Below, in pieces: positions 1-7,181 of a stretch of 9,582 bases of DNA (the stretch's first letter is position 1; every line of letters begins with the position of its first letter). The notes beneath the pieces are model-generated. The model saw only the letters and a program-made list of their open reading frames with translations, did not search any database and was not told the origin of the DNA. A program made the position numbers and the translations under genes. The DNA is from CAMBDS01 sp964355675 (GTDB taxonomy: Bacteria; Electryoneota; AABM5-125-24; Hatepunaeales; Hatepunaeaceae): the NCBI GenBank assembly GCA_964355675.1, contig CAYHEC010000062.1:1-9582 (forward strand), in the 5' to 3' direction.

Positions 1-117
1 GCCCCCCCTCCAAGAGGGTCAAATCTCTACTCGAACGAATAAATCAACGAACTCTGAAAGTCCGCCCTCCAAGCATCTATAATGAAATGCCCGAAGTAAT
101 ACTATAAATCGAACTGA

Positions 118-378
118 TTAAACGGCTTTGCCGCACTTGATGCAGTGATTGGCTTTTTCAGCCAAGCCACAATGGTTGCAGAGTACCCCCGTTGTTCCAG
201 TTCCGGTGGCGAGCTTACCACATTTAACGCAGTGATCTTTGGCGGATCCGTGACCACAGTGCTCGCACAAATGAGCAAAGACGCCGCGTTCGAAGGTTTG
301 TTTACCGCATTTCAGGCAACGGTCTCCCTTTGTTCCCATCGCGCAATGACTACAGATACGGGCGAGGCTTCCGGGCAT
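118..378 (-). CDS. Small protein made of three tandem zinc-ribbon repeats
   Basis: This 86-residue protein consists almost entirely of three copies of a CxxC-x8-CxxC-G-K unit, first cysteines at residues 9, 38 and 67, an exact 29-residue period. All 12 cysteines are present, so each unit could bind one Zn(II) as a four-cysteine ribbon. There is no signal peptide or membrane segment, so it is probably cytoplasmic. I chose the ATG at 376-378 because an AGGAG Shine-Dalgarno (384-388) lies 5 bases upstream. A GTG at 400-402 would add 8 residues and has its own weaker AAGGG. Tandem ribbons of this kind are known in nucleic-acid and protein-binding proteins, but I recognise no specific family and assign no function. 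The gene looks monocistronic, because a strong terminator separates it from the gene upstream. Confidence 0.72.
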   Translation of the reverse strand: MPGSLARICSHCAMGTKGDRCLKCGKQTFERGVFAHLCEHCGHGSAKDHCVKCGKLATGTGTTGVLCNHCGLAEKANHCIKCGKAV

Positions 379-402
379 ATAAGCTCCTGATGTTGTGCTC
401 AC

Positions 403-564
403 TGTGCCCTTATTAAGCAGTCAGGGAGCTATGGTCAATGGTGTAAAGAGTCGCGGGAGTTGGTAAAGGATTGTAGTATATATGATAGGCTCATTTAAGG
501 TGAAAATCAAATGAGATATAATTTGTATGGCAGTTTGGAAAAGAAGTCTTTAAATACGGTAATT
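403..564 (-). other. AT-rich leader upstream of the zinc-ribbon gene
   Basis: This spacer lies between the terminator at 565-600 and the zinc-ribbon start, so the promoter for that gene should be here. It is AT-rich and contains a 7-bp inverted repeat, CTCATTT (490-496) and AAATGAG (509-515), with a 12-base loop. That could be an operator half-site pair or chance. I see no convincing -35/-10 pair and no coding region. Confidence 0.3.
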
Positions 565-600
565 AAAATGACCGGTTGCACCTTGGCAACCGGTCATTTT
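565..600 (-). terminator. Hairpin terminator after the Cys-rich secreted protein gene
   Basis: A perfect 15-bp inverted repeat (565-579 paired with 586-600) surrounds a 6-base loop at 580-585. The core arm is GACCGGTTGC, and the outer arms run AAAAT/ATTTT, so the minus-strand transcript has a GC-rich stem followed by U-rich sequence. It starts 22 bases after the stop codon of the 623-1045 gene, as expected for an intrinsic terminator. The A/T flanks would let it act in both directions. Confidence 0.85.
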
Positions 601-622
601 AGGATCACTTATACTTCCAAAA

Positions 623-1045
623 TCAAGAAGCTTTTTTGGCAGATTTTTCGACAGGTGCAGATACTCCCGCGCCTTCGACCTTGCTACCGCATTTCGCTCC
701 AGATTCCATCCCGCAGGCTCCTTTAGAATCAACTTTCTCAGCAGACAATTTGTCGCTCGGGGTCAATTCTTTTGAAGGCGAAGTTGAGGCGCCCTCTACC
801 TTGCTGGGGCAACAGCCAGCTTCTTTCACGGCCGCTTTGGCGCTTGCAGGGCAAGTCCCGCAACCACTATTTAACGATTCGGTACCAACTGTAGTTTCAT
901 TGGCAGTCGGAACTACTTGAGTGGACTCAATTGTTTGAGTCGCTGAGGCTCGTTTGGCACACTTGGATCCGGAGCCGGCCATAATGGTCCCGGCGGCGCC
1001 GAGCACAAGCAAGCCGGAGAGCATTATGACGTATTTCTTCTTCAT
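623..1045 (-). CDS. Secreted cysteine-rich low-complexity protein
   Basis: This 140-residue protein opens with a clear signal peptide: MKKK, then a hydrophobic stretch VIMLSGLLVLGAAGTIM ending near MAG. The rest is rich in Ala, Ser, Lys and Glu with seven cysteines in short motifs: SKCAK, CGTC, GCC, ACG and KCG. An internal repeat is visible, CPSKVEGAS near residue 80 and CGSKVEGAG near residue 120, each preceded by cysteine. I recognise no family. The CxxC and CC groups could bind metal or form disulfides in the periplasm or on the surface, but that is conjecture. The ATG at 1043-1045 is preceded by a weak GGAA. The gene has its own terminator and is separated from the next gene upstream by another, so it is probably transcribed alone. 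Confidence 0.7.
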   Translation of the reverse strand: MKKKYVIMLSGLLVLGAAGTIMAGSGSKCAKRASATQTIESTQVVPTANETTVGTESLNSGCGTCPASAKAAVKEAGCCPSKVEGASTSPSKELTPSDKLSAEKVDSKGACGMESGAKCGSKVEGAGVSAPVEKSAKKAS

Positions 1046-1165
1046 TACTTTTCCGTTGTGAGTATTTTTGGATGTGGACTTCGACCGTTAGATGTATTAC
1101 GTTCTGTTTATGAAACTGTGGGAGGTTCGATTTGGTTCCCCTTAACAGTTCCTGCAATTAGAAAT

Positions 1166-1193
1166 ATTATATCTTCCTAAAATATGCTACAAA
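1166..1193 (-). promoter_or_regulatory. Candidate promoter for the Cys-rich protein gene
   Basis: On the minus strand a perfect TATAAT lies at 1166-1171 and a TTGTAG at 1188-1193, with a 16-base spacer. The pair sits between the terminator at 1198-1228 and the start codon at 1045, leaving a leader of roughly 115 bases. Sigma-70-like boxes may not be the consensus in this lineage, so this is tentative. Confidence 0.3.
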
Positions 1194-1197
1194 CAAC

Positions 1198-1228
1198 AAG
1201 CTGTCAACCCCTAAAAGGTTGACAGCTT
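1198..1228 (-). terminator. Hairpin terminator after the secreted beta-rich protein gene
   Basis: A perfect 12-bp inverted repeat, AAGCTGTCAACC (1198-1209) and GGTTGACAGCTT (1217-1228), surrounds a 7-base loop. On the minus strand the stem ends in CTT and runs into GTTGTTTG, a modest U-rich tail. It lies about 76 bases beyond the stop codon of the 1305-1733 gene. Confidence 0.72.
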
Positions 1229-1304
1229 ATATCGCCCTACAATAGGACGCCCAGACGAAGACTGCATCGCCGTCGAAAAGTCACACAATTAAATCGGAAT
1301 GAGT

Positions 1305-1733
1305 TTATTCCTGAGAAATTGTTTTAGTCGGTTTGGCAGATAGACCCTCTGGCCTGCGGGATAGTTCAAAGGGAAATACCTGACCAGCTTGTGAAAACTC
1401 GCCTTTCATTGAGGAGCCATCAGGCTTGATCGATCCATTAAACGAAGCAGTTGTGCGGCCGTCATTCAGCTCGAAAGAGACCGCCGATCCATCAAGTTGC
1501 ACGTTTTTAAGCTCAAGCGGCTCACCCTTTCGTCCATTTATCGCGATGGTCCCCGAGACTTTTTCACCTTCATTCTGGGTCAAATTTACATTGACTTCCG
1601 CCTTGGAGGATTCGCTGAAGATGATTTTCCCCACCCATATACCAGAGCATTCACCAGTCGCAAACGAGCTTGTTACCAGCAATGTGACGATCATCGTTGC
1701 CATTACTGACTGTACCGTTATATTCCTTTTCAT
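1305..1733 (-). CDS. Small secreted beta-rich protein resembling the N-terminal domain of some S33-type hydrolases
   Basis: The 142-residue product begins with a signal peptide (MKRN, hydrophobic VMATMIVTLLVTSSFA, probable cleavage near FATG). The mature part has the pattern GxWxGKI, VxVNLTQNEGEKVSGTI, LELKNVQLDGSAVSFEL, ASFNGSIKPDGSSMKGEF and FPFELSRR. That alternation of short beta-strands resembles a domain seen ahead of some secreted alpha/beta hydrolases (serine aminopeptidase S33-like), here without any catalytic domain. The resemblance is from memory and could be superficial. The ATG at 1731-1733 was chosen because AAGGAA (1741-1746) lies 7 bases upstream and the signal peptide starts there. 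The frame stays open to 1808, but that stretch has no better start. Function unknown; probably periplasmic or surface. Confidence 0.65.
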   Translation of the reverse strand: MKRNITVQSVMATMIVTLLVTSSFATGECSGIWVGKIIFSESSKAEVNVNLTQNEGEKVSGTIAINGRKGEPLELKNVQLDGSAVSFELNDGRTTASFNGSIKPDGSSMKGEFSQAGQVFPFELSRRPEGLSAKPTKTISQE

Positions 1734-1895
1734 TTTCTGTTTCCTTAATTCAAGGATTTTCTTGTTCAGCGCCGAATTCGCCCCCTTGCAAGCCACTCCG
1801 GCAGGCAACCGATCCTCAGGTTTCCTACTCTTATTGACACAGCAACTGAGGAAAAAGTTGCATGAATTCGAACTTCCTCGAATATTACAAAAAAT

Positions 1896-2612
1896 TTAAC
1901 CGCCGAGATAAGCCATCTTCACTCGTTCATCATCAGCCAAGTCTTTGGAATTTCCTTGCAAAGAGATTCTACCAGTCTCAAGACAGTAAGCGGTTTTAGA
2001 AATTTTAAGAGCGGCGCGAGCATTCTGCTCAACTAATAAAATCGTCCTACCCTCACTGGCAAGACGCCTGATGACTGAGAATATACGCTGGGAGTAGATC
2101 GGAGAAAGTCCGAGCGACGGTTCATCGAGCAACAACAGACGCGGCTTGGCAAGCAACCCGCGGGCGATTGCCAACATTTGCTGTTCACCGCCGGAGAGAG
2201 TGCCGCCTTTTTGATCTGCTCGCTCTTTCAAGATTGGGAAGTGTTCGCAGACTTGTTCGATTTCCGCGTCAAGGTCATATTTATCAGCTCTGCCGAATGC
2301 CCCTATTTTTAGATTTTCCATAACCGTCAGCCTGCCGAAGATCCTCCTCCCCTCTGGAACCTGAATAATGCCGCGCTTCACGCGATCGACTGCCGAGAGC
2401 GCCGAGATATTCTCGCCTTCAAACCAGATGTCCCCTGATGCAGGCGCTAATCCGGATATTGCCATTAGTGTCGATGACTTCCCGGCTCCGTTGGCTCCGA
2501 TAATTGCGGCGATTTCGCCTTCGCCAACAGAAAAGCTGATCCCATCGACAGCCTTGACGCCGCCGTAGCGGACGGATAAATCGACTACATTCAGATATGC
2601 AGGGTTTATCAA
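1896..2612 (-). CDS. livF: ABC transporter ATP-binding protein, LivF type
   Basis: This 238-residue protein is a complete ABC ATPase of the branched-chain amino-acid (HAAT/Liv) class. Walker A is GANGAGKSS at 39-47, the Q-loop is at IIQVPEGRRIF (about 82-92), the signature LSGGEQQ is at 139-145 and Walker B is LLLLDEP at 159-165, followed by SLGLSP. The switch region reads VEQNARAAL, with Gln where most ABC proteins have His, which is characteristic of LivF rather than LivG. In the family it pairs with LivG to power LivH/LivM uptake of Leu/Ile/Val or related compounds; none of those partners is in this window. The start is a TTG (2610-2612) preceded by AAGGA, which overlaps the stop of the upstream glycosidase gene (2620-2622), so translation is probably coupled. 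ATPase class is secure; substrate is not. Confidence 0.93.
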   Translation of the reverse strand: MINPAYLNVVDLSVRYGGVKAVDGISFSVGEGEIAAIIGANGAGKSSTLMAISGLAPASGDIWFEGENISALSAVDRVKRGIIQVPEGRRIFGRLTVMENLKIGAFGRADKYDLDAEIEQVCEHFPILKERADQKGGTLSGGEQQMLAIARGLLAKPRLLLLDEPSLGLSPIYSQRIFSVIRRLASEGRTILLVEQNARAALKISKTAYCLETGRISLQGNSKDLADDERVKMAYLGG

Positions 2613-2619
2613 AGTTTCC

Positions 2620-5448
2620 TTACCTTACGAGGGTTATACGTTGTGTGGCGGTCTGATCCTGCCACCTGACTCGGACAATGTAAATTCCCGATACAAGCTT
2701 ATCTGCATCGATCAGAAACTGATTGGATCCGTTTACACCTTTGACAATCGAAGTGAAGACATTTCGTCCGGTCAGATCGGCAACTGTTATAGCAACGTCT
2801 CCCGCTGACGGCAACTCATATCTTAGGACTGATCTTGAATTGAATGGATTAGGGGATGCGCCAAGCAATCGGAACACATCCGGAGTTTCTGCTGGGTTGG
2901 CCGGGACTTCCTGCCAATCATCGCCGACCAGATAGGTGTTCTCCGGGGCGTTTGGCGGGGATGTGTTGCCTCCACCCGGTCCGTAGGATAGAATGTAGTA
3001 GCGATAGCCTGTCGCATCATCGATATTAAGATCAGCGCGACATGTCTCATTGTCACCGAGATACGTTGCCTGCACCCCTCTGAATAGGCTGTCTCCGGGA
3101 ATTTTGTAGAATACGCTGTCCACGTGAGGAAAATTGGGATCGTCCCAATACTGATCAGGCCAGATTCGGCGGAATTGGATTGTTCTGGTTACCTCAAGCG
3201 ATTGCTCGGCGATAACATGGGGATAGTGCGACCAGAAACTGGGCGATGCTTCTTCGATGAAATTGTAACGGTTGTTCCAAGTGGTGTACATCATGCCGCG
3301 TCGATGTTCGGCGGGAATTGAGCGGAGATGTTCACTCATTTCCAGCGCCTGATCGGCGTTATTCGAGCAATCTGCTGAGCCGACGACATCCAAGCCAAGG
3401 TCGGCAAAATATCTGAAAGAATTCACTGCGTTACGCCATACTACCACCCTGACATTATCCGACAACCCTTCGCCTGCCCCAGCCAGAGATCCATTCACCA
3501 AATAATATTGATCGACTGCGTTATGAAACGGATCGAACATATCCGACCAAAGATAGAGCGGGCAATCCTCTACTATATCCTGATAGATACTCGTGCATCG
3601 GGCTACGGAGTTGGAAAGAATTTCTCCCGGAGTCATTCCTCTACTTTGACAAGCTTCGTCCCAGTTGAGGACGCGAATTTCGTCATAGCCGAGGAAAAAG
3701 CTTTTTGGATCCCAAAGCTCTGAAATTCTGTGGGCGTCTTCATCCAGCCACTGGTAGGTTTCATCTTCCGATGGACAAGCCATCACCTGCCCGTAGTAGA
3801 TCAATATCGGGTGATAGAAACTCGCAAGTAATGTGTCGCCGTCCTGAATTTGATTACCGGTTACGCGGAGTTCAGGTGGCTCGTGATAGACATTGAAGTC
3901 GCCGGGCCATTGGATGTATCCGGTCATCGGATCAACCAATTGTTCAAAATCTTCGCCCTCTTGATAGACAGTCTCACCGTCGCTTGACGTAATGGTCAAT
4001 GGACAGCCTTCCCGCCGGAGTAAATTAACAAAAGCGATCTCGCGCAACTCAGCCTCATCGAACCAGACCTGCCCTGCGCGTCCTCCCCAGACGCCGAAGT
4101 AGAGCCTGATTTGCTGGTGATTGAGCGAATTGAAGCTGATCTCTAATTTCCGCCAATCCTCATTAGCGCCCACGCCAAATTCTGGATAGGCAAGCGGTTG
4201 ACCGAGGTTGCCGTTCTCCCAAACGAAAGGAATCGCTTGAACGCCCCAGTCTGCATCATAGTTTCTTGTGCGTACCCAAATTGAGAAGTAGTAGTTGCGG
4301 AATGGTTCGCAATCGAGCATCATTTGGAAACGGCAGTTTCCAGCGTCGTTGCCCTGCCGGAAATTCTCCATTCGTACTGAGTGACTGCCCGAGTGGGCAA
4401 CTTGCTGGTCATCGAAAACTGAAACTCCAGCATTCTCTTGATTGGTGAATCCGGCGAATCGATTATTCTGAACATTTTCAAAATCGCCATTGGACAAGGT
4501 CATTCCGGGATCAGGAATCAATCTGCCGACACCGTCTTCGACCACCAGTCGGGCATTTCGGACCGGGACTCCCTCAGCAAGGTTAGGGTTGTCCCAAAGC
4601 ATCCCTTCCGAGTAGCCGAAGTCGGCGACGCCGGGGATGACTTCAAGATGGAGACGGTCAAGTTCGGCACGGAATGTCGCCACGTTAACGAAATATTGGG
4701 CAATTACCTGATCGAGCCGGTTAAACTTGACGTCGTTGACGGCGATCTTGTTCATCCGGGCGCTCCAGGCGCGTTGGGCAAGACTGATTAGCGGCGGAAT
4801 ATTGGCGGCGACTTGAAAGTTCGAGGATGTCCTTAGGATGCGGTCGGGGAACTCAGGATAATCGAGGATGACACATCCCTCCTCCATTACGCCGCCGTCG
4901 GGATGTTGCTGGAGGAGGCGTTTCATGGTCTGCCAGCCGTACATCAAGCCGTTCGCGTCTTTTCCTTCGAGCAAGACGAATCGAGGAGCAACCAAATGAA
5001 AATAACCCTCTTCATGGAGCGCCAAGGAGCCAAATTGGTTCGACCAAGCGAGGCGAACCTCATCCCAGCCCGGAATTTCATCTTCCAAATATATATTAAA
5101 TGTGGCTATATCGCCCGACTGATCGGCGAGACGGACAACGCGAACATTCCGCAGATCGAAAGTATCTGTCAAAAGCGCCAAAAGTGAATCCGCAATCTGC
5201 TGTGAAATCAGCGAGGGACTATCTCCGATGACGATCTGACATTCGTCGCCGCTGGTTATACTCACTCCGCTCGATGCAAGAATTATCGCCTGTTGCGGAA
5301 ACGGAACCAGACTTCGTAGCAGAGACTCCGGCTGGGCGTAGGAATTTGCCGTTGGTAAACAGATGCAGATGGTGACAAATAGAATAAGCATAGCCTTCGT
5401 CCGATGGAGTGGATTGGCGGCGGACGCCTGATCGAAAATGGCTTTCAT
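2620..5448 (-). CDS. Secreted GH20-like glycosidase (beta-N-acetylhexosaminidase-like) with T9SS sorting tail
   Basis: The product is 942 residues. A signal peptide has its hydrophobic core LILFVTICICLPTA at about 21-34 and cleavage near SYAQ. Residues about 60-180 resemble the GH20 domain that precedes the barrel, including GLMYGWQTMKRLLQ and ILDYPEFPDR. A TIM-barrel-like part follows (about 200-300: NKIAVNDVKF, EVIPGVADFGYSEG). It is interrupted at about 318-470 by a jelly-roll resembling CBM4/9 (SNGDFE, HSGSHSVRM, VWFDEAEL). The barrel resumes with GYDE at 587-590, matching the GH20 Asp-Glu catalytic pair, and Trp-rich segments YLWSD and YTTWNN. Residues about 860-942 form a type IX secretion tail (SPNPFNS, GIYIVRVRW). 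ATG 5446-5448 was chosen because GAGGA (5454-5458) lies 5 bases upstream; an earlier start would add 20 residues. Likely surface-bound or secreted; substrate and activity are inferred. Confidence 0.82.
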   Translation of the reverse strand: MKAIFDQASAANPLHRTKAMLILFVTICICLPTANSYAQPESLLRSLVPFPQQAIILASSGVSITSGDECQIVIGDSPSLISQQIADSLLALLTDTFDLRNVRVVRLADQSGDIATFNIYLEDEIPGWDEVRLAWSNQFGSLALHEEGYFHLVAPRFVLLEGKDANGLMYGWQTMKRLLQQHPDGGVMEEGCVILDYPEFPDRILRTSSNFQVAANIPPLISLAQRAWSARMNKIAVNDVKFNRLDQVIAQYFVNVATFRAELDRLHLEVIPGVADFGYSEGMLWDNPNLAEGVPVRNARLVVEDGVGRLIPDPGMTLSNGDFENVQNNRFAGFTNQENAGVSVFDDQQVAHSGSHSVRMENFRQGNDAGNCRFQMMLDCEPFRNYYFSIWVRTRNYDADWGVQAIPFVWENGNLGQPLAYPEFGVGANEDWRKLEISFNSLNHQQIRLYFGVWGGRAGQVWFDEAELREIAFVNLLRREGCPLTITSSDGETVYQEGEDFEQLVDPMTGYIQWPGDFNVYHEPPELRVTGNQIQDGDTLLASFYHPILIYYGQVMACPSEDETYQWLDEDAHRISELWDPKSFFLGYDEIRVLNWDEACQSRGMTPGEILSNSVARCTSIYQDIVEDCPLYLWSDMFDPFHNAVDQYYLVNGSLAGAGEGLSDNVRVVVWRNAVNSFRYFADLGLDVVGSADCSNNADQALEMSEHLRSIPAEHRRGMMYTTWNNRYNFIEEASPSFWSHYPHVIAEQSLEVTRTIQFRRIWPDQYWDDPNFPHVDSVFYKIPGDSLFRGVQATYLGDNETCRADLNIDDATGYRYYILSYGPGGGNTSPPNAPENTYLVGDDWQEVPANPAETPDVFRLLGASPNPFNSRSVLRYELPSAGDVAITVADLTGRNVFTSIVKGVNGSNQFLIDADKLVSGIYIVRVRWQDQTATQRITLVR

Positions 5449-5483
5449 AGCGTTCCTCGCAAATGCTTTAGATTGCTCGGTAC

Positions 5484-5501
5484 GGGCGATTTCAATCGCC
5501 C
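5484..5501. repeat. Short hairpin in the leader of the glycosidase gene
   Basis: A perfect 8-bp inverted repeat, GGGCGATT (5484-5491) and AATCGCCC (5494-5501), has a 2-base centre. It lies 36 bases upstream of the chosen glycosidase start, so it would sit in the 5' untranslated region. Its sequence differs from the TGTCGCAGGGTG repeat nearby, so it belongs to another hairpin type or arose by chance. Confidence 0.5.
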
Positions 5502-5531
5502 AAATCAAAATGATCTTGCCGTCTGGAACGT

Positions 5532-5551
5532 GCGGCGAATAAATTCGCCGC
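5532..5551. repeat. Second short hairpin in the flippase-glycosidase spacer
   Basis: GCGGCGAAT (5532-5540) and ATTCGCCGC (5543-5551) form a perfect 9-bp inverted repeat around AA. GC-rich outer pairs with an AT-rich centre would give a stable short stem. Like the hairpin at 5484-5501 it is unrelated in sequence to the CAGGGTG family, although all four palindromes crowd into one 154-base stretch. Confidence 0.55.
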
Positions 5552-5572
5552 TACCCTTACAACTTACTTCCC

Positions 5573-5600
5573 TGTCGCAGGGTGGGGACACCCTGCGACA
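5573..5600. repeat. Palindromic CAGGGTG repeat, copy A
   Basis: Arms TGTCGCAGGGTG (5573-5584) and CACCCTGCGACA (5589-5600) pair perfectly over 12 bp around loop GGGA, the reverse complement of the TCCC loop in copy B. The bases AATTGT follow on the right, a shortened form of the flank seen beside other copies. It forms a divergent pair with copy B, about 37 bases centre to centre, just beyond the flippase stop codon. Confidence 0.9.
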
Positions 5601-5609
5601 AATTGTCTT

Positions 5610-5637
5610 TGCCTCAGGGTGTCCCCACCCTGGGGCA
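5610..5637. repeat. Palindromic CAGGGTG repeat, copy B (diverged)
   Basis: Arms TGCCTCAGGGTG (5610-5621) and CACCCTGGGGCA (5626-5637) surround loop TCCC. Compared with the commonest arm, pair 3 has changed from T:A to C:G on both sides, and pair 5 from G:C to T:G, which still pairs as a wobble in RNA. It lies 23 bases past the flippase stop and inverted relative to copy A. Confidence 0.85.
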
Positions 5638-5660
5638 GGAAATCATTCCAACGCGGTGAT

Positions 5661-7124
5661 TCAGACAATTTTATTCGGCAACTCTGATCTGGATTTGACC
5701 ATTTCGAGTACTTCTCTAAATGATGATAATTTAAATACATAACAAAGCATTCCAAAAACAACCCCGCCTACAACGACTTGACTTATCAACAAGATAGTAT
5801 GACTCTCAATTCCGATGAACCCCAATAGAGCGATTGCAACTCCCATCAGGATCGCAACGGAGAGGCTGGGGAATAAGTCAAGTAATTGTTCCCAAAGCGG
5901 ATAATCAATCAGTTGGTGAATATGAATACTGGTTACTACGTACGCCATACAGGCTGTGACGATCTGCCCATAAATCATCGGTTTGATGCCCCAACGATAT
6001 GTGATAGCTATCGCGATCAATATCAGAATCTTGGTTAGCGCCTCTATCCGAAAAAAAAGATCCGAGCGACCCAGCGCTTTAATGTTTTCCATCCCCACTT
6101 GTTGCAACGGGTATAGCAACCCGACGACGCAAATAAGCTGTAGGTAGGGAACAGAGGGCAACCACTTCTCTGTCAACAGTACGAGTACCAACGGTTTGGC
6201 AATAATAATCATTCCAATTAATAGTGGAAATGTGATTAATGCCATCGATGAAAGAGCCTTACGAAAAGTCCTTTTCAACCTCTCCTTTTCATGCTGAAGC
6301 GATGCAAACACCGGAAATAGTACACGCGCTACAGTTGAAGTGAGAATATGTTGAACGGGCAATTGCTGAATGCTCTGAGCTCGACTATAGTAACCCAGAT
6401 CCGTGGCAGTAAAGAGTTTACCGATAATCAGATAATAAATATTATTGAAAACAGTGTTTATCATGCTGGTCATCAGCAATCTTGAACCGTAAGGAAACAT
6501 CTCAGCCAGCGAGCTCAGACTGAACCCCCATACTGGCCGCCATGTGTTGAGAGTCCAAATCAGTATCGTCCGAAATGCGTTGGCGGCAAGTGATTGAACG
6601 ACGAGACTCCAAACTCCGAAGCCATGATAGGCAAGGTATATTCCCACTCCACCCGAAAGTACTGTCGCGATAATGCTCGCCTTCATCTGTGTCTTAAAAT
6701 CGACGCGTTTCGTCATTAAAGCTGTTTGGACAACACCCAAGGAGTTGATAATCAGATTTAGCGATGTCCAACGGATAATCGGAATTAGAAGAGGGGTTTC
6801 ATAGAAAGCAGATATCCAAGGGGCTGAAAGTACGAACAAGCCTGTAACAACAAATCCGAGAACGATATTGAAATAGAATATCGAACTCTCGTCGAGACTG
6901 CTGGCGTCCTGTTTACGTATCAACGCGAACCCAAATCCACTGTCAAGAATTGCTTGCGCCAAAGACATGAAGAGCATGAGCATCGCGATCAAACCAAATT
7001 CAGCCGGAAGGAGCAACCGGGCGAGTATGATCGAGATGAAGAACTGCACGCCTTGTTGCCCGATCCGTTCGATAAAGCTCCAAGTTAAACCGTGCAGTGT
7101 TTTATTACGTGAGATTTCAGTCAA
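5661..7124 (-). CDS. Polysaccharide flippase of the Wzx/WzxC type (MOP superfamily)
   Basis: The 487-residue protein is hydrophobic throughout, with roughly 12-14 predicted membrane segments. The N-terminus is typical of the PST/WzxC branch: GLTWSFIERIGQQGVQFFISIILARLLLPAEFG, then DSGFGFALIRKQ. A charged cytoplasmic loop (LQHEKERLKRTFRKAL) lies mid-protein. Members of this family flip undecaprenyl-linked oligosaccharide repeat units to the periplasmic face of the inner membrane for O-antigen, capsule or exopolysaccharide assembly. The length is normal for the family. The only start in this frame after an upstream TGA is a TTG at 7122-7124, and I see no Shine-Dalgarno before it. The open frame runs back into the palindromic repeats at 7164-7209, so the original 5' end may have been altered by them. 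Placement next to deacetylase and acyltransferase genes supports a surface-glycan role. Confidence 0.92.
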   Translation of the reverse strand: MTEISRNKTLHGLTWSFIERIGQQGVQFFISIILARLLLPAEFGLIAMLMLFMSLAQAILDSGFGFALIRKQDASSLDESSIFYFNIVLGFVVTGLFVLSAPWISAFYETPLLIPIIRWTSLNLIINSLGVVQTALMTKRVDFKTQMKASIIATVLSGGVGIYLAYHGFGVWSLVVQSLAANAFRTILIWTLNTWRPVWGFSLSSLAEMFPYGSRLLMTSMINTVFNNIYYLIIGKLFTATDLGYYSRAQSIQQLPVQHILTSTVARVLFPVFASLQHEKERLKRTFRKALSSMALITFPLLIGMIIIAKPLVLVLLTEKWLPSVPYLQLICVVGLLYPLQQVGMENIKALGRSDLFFRIEALTKILILIAIAITYRWGIKPMIYGQIVTACMAYVVTSIHIHQLIDYPLWEQLLDLFPSLSVAILMGVAIALLGFIGIESHTILLISQVVVGGVVFGMLCYVFKLSSFREVLEMVKSRSELPNKIV

Positions 7125-7163
7125 TCGAGTACTTGTGGAAAATCGAACCGATACGAGGTTGTG

Positions 7164-7175
7164 TGTCGCAGGGTG
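7164..7175 (+). repeat. Half copy (single arm) of the CAGGGTG palindromic repeat, copy C
   Basis: One arm, TGTCGCAGGGTG, occurs here without its partner. It is part of a 16-base direct duplication: the arm preceded by TGTG recurs 18 bases further on as the left arm of copy D. This looks like a local tandem duplication of the arm, perhaps by slippage at the hairpin. Confidence 0.8.
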
Positions 7176-7181
7176 AATGTG

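Noticed and set aside
1..117. Possible gene start at the left edge (TTGGAGGGGG on the minus strand at 4-13)
   Set aside because: It could be a ribosome binding site for a gene starting outside the window, but no start codon or coding sequence is visible to support it.
1866..1883. Possible terminator after livF (ATTCGA / TCGAAT, 6-bp stem)
   Set aside because: The stem is short and AT-rich, and the nearest T-run on the minus strand is about ten bases away.
1426..1899. A 157-codon plus-strand open frame opposite the small secreted protein
   Set aside because: It runs antisense to a gene with a good signal peptide and Shine-Dalgarno, has no domain or composition typical of protein, and overlaps the end of livF. 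It is a shadow.
4438..4791. A 117-codon plus-strand open frame inside the glycosidase gene
   Set aside because: It lies wholly antisense to a continuous, domain-bearing gene and shows no recognisable motif.
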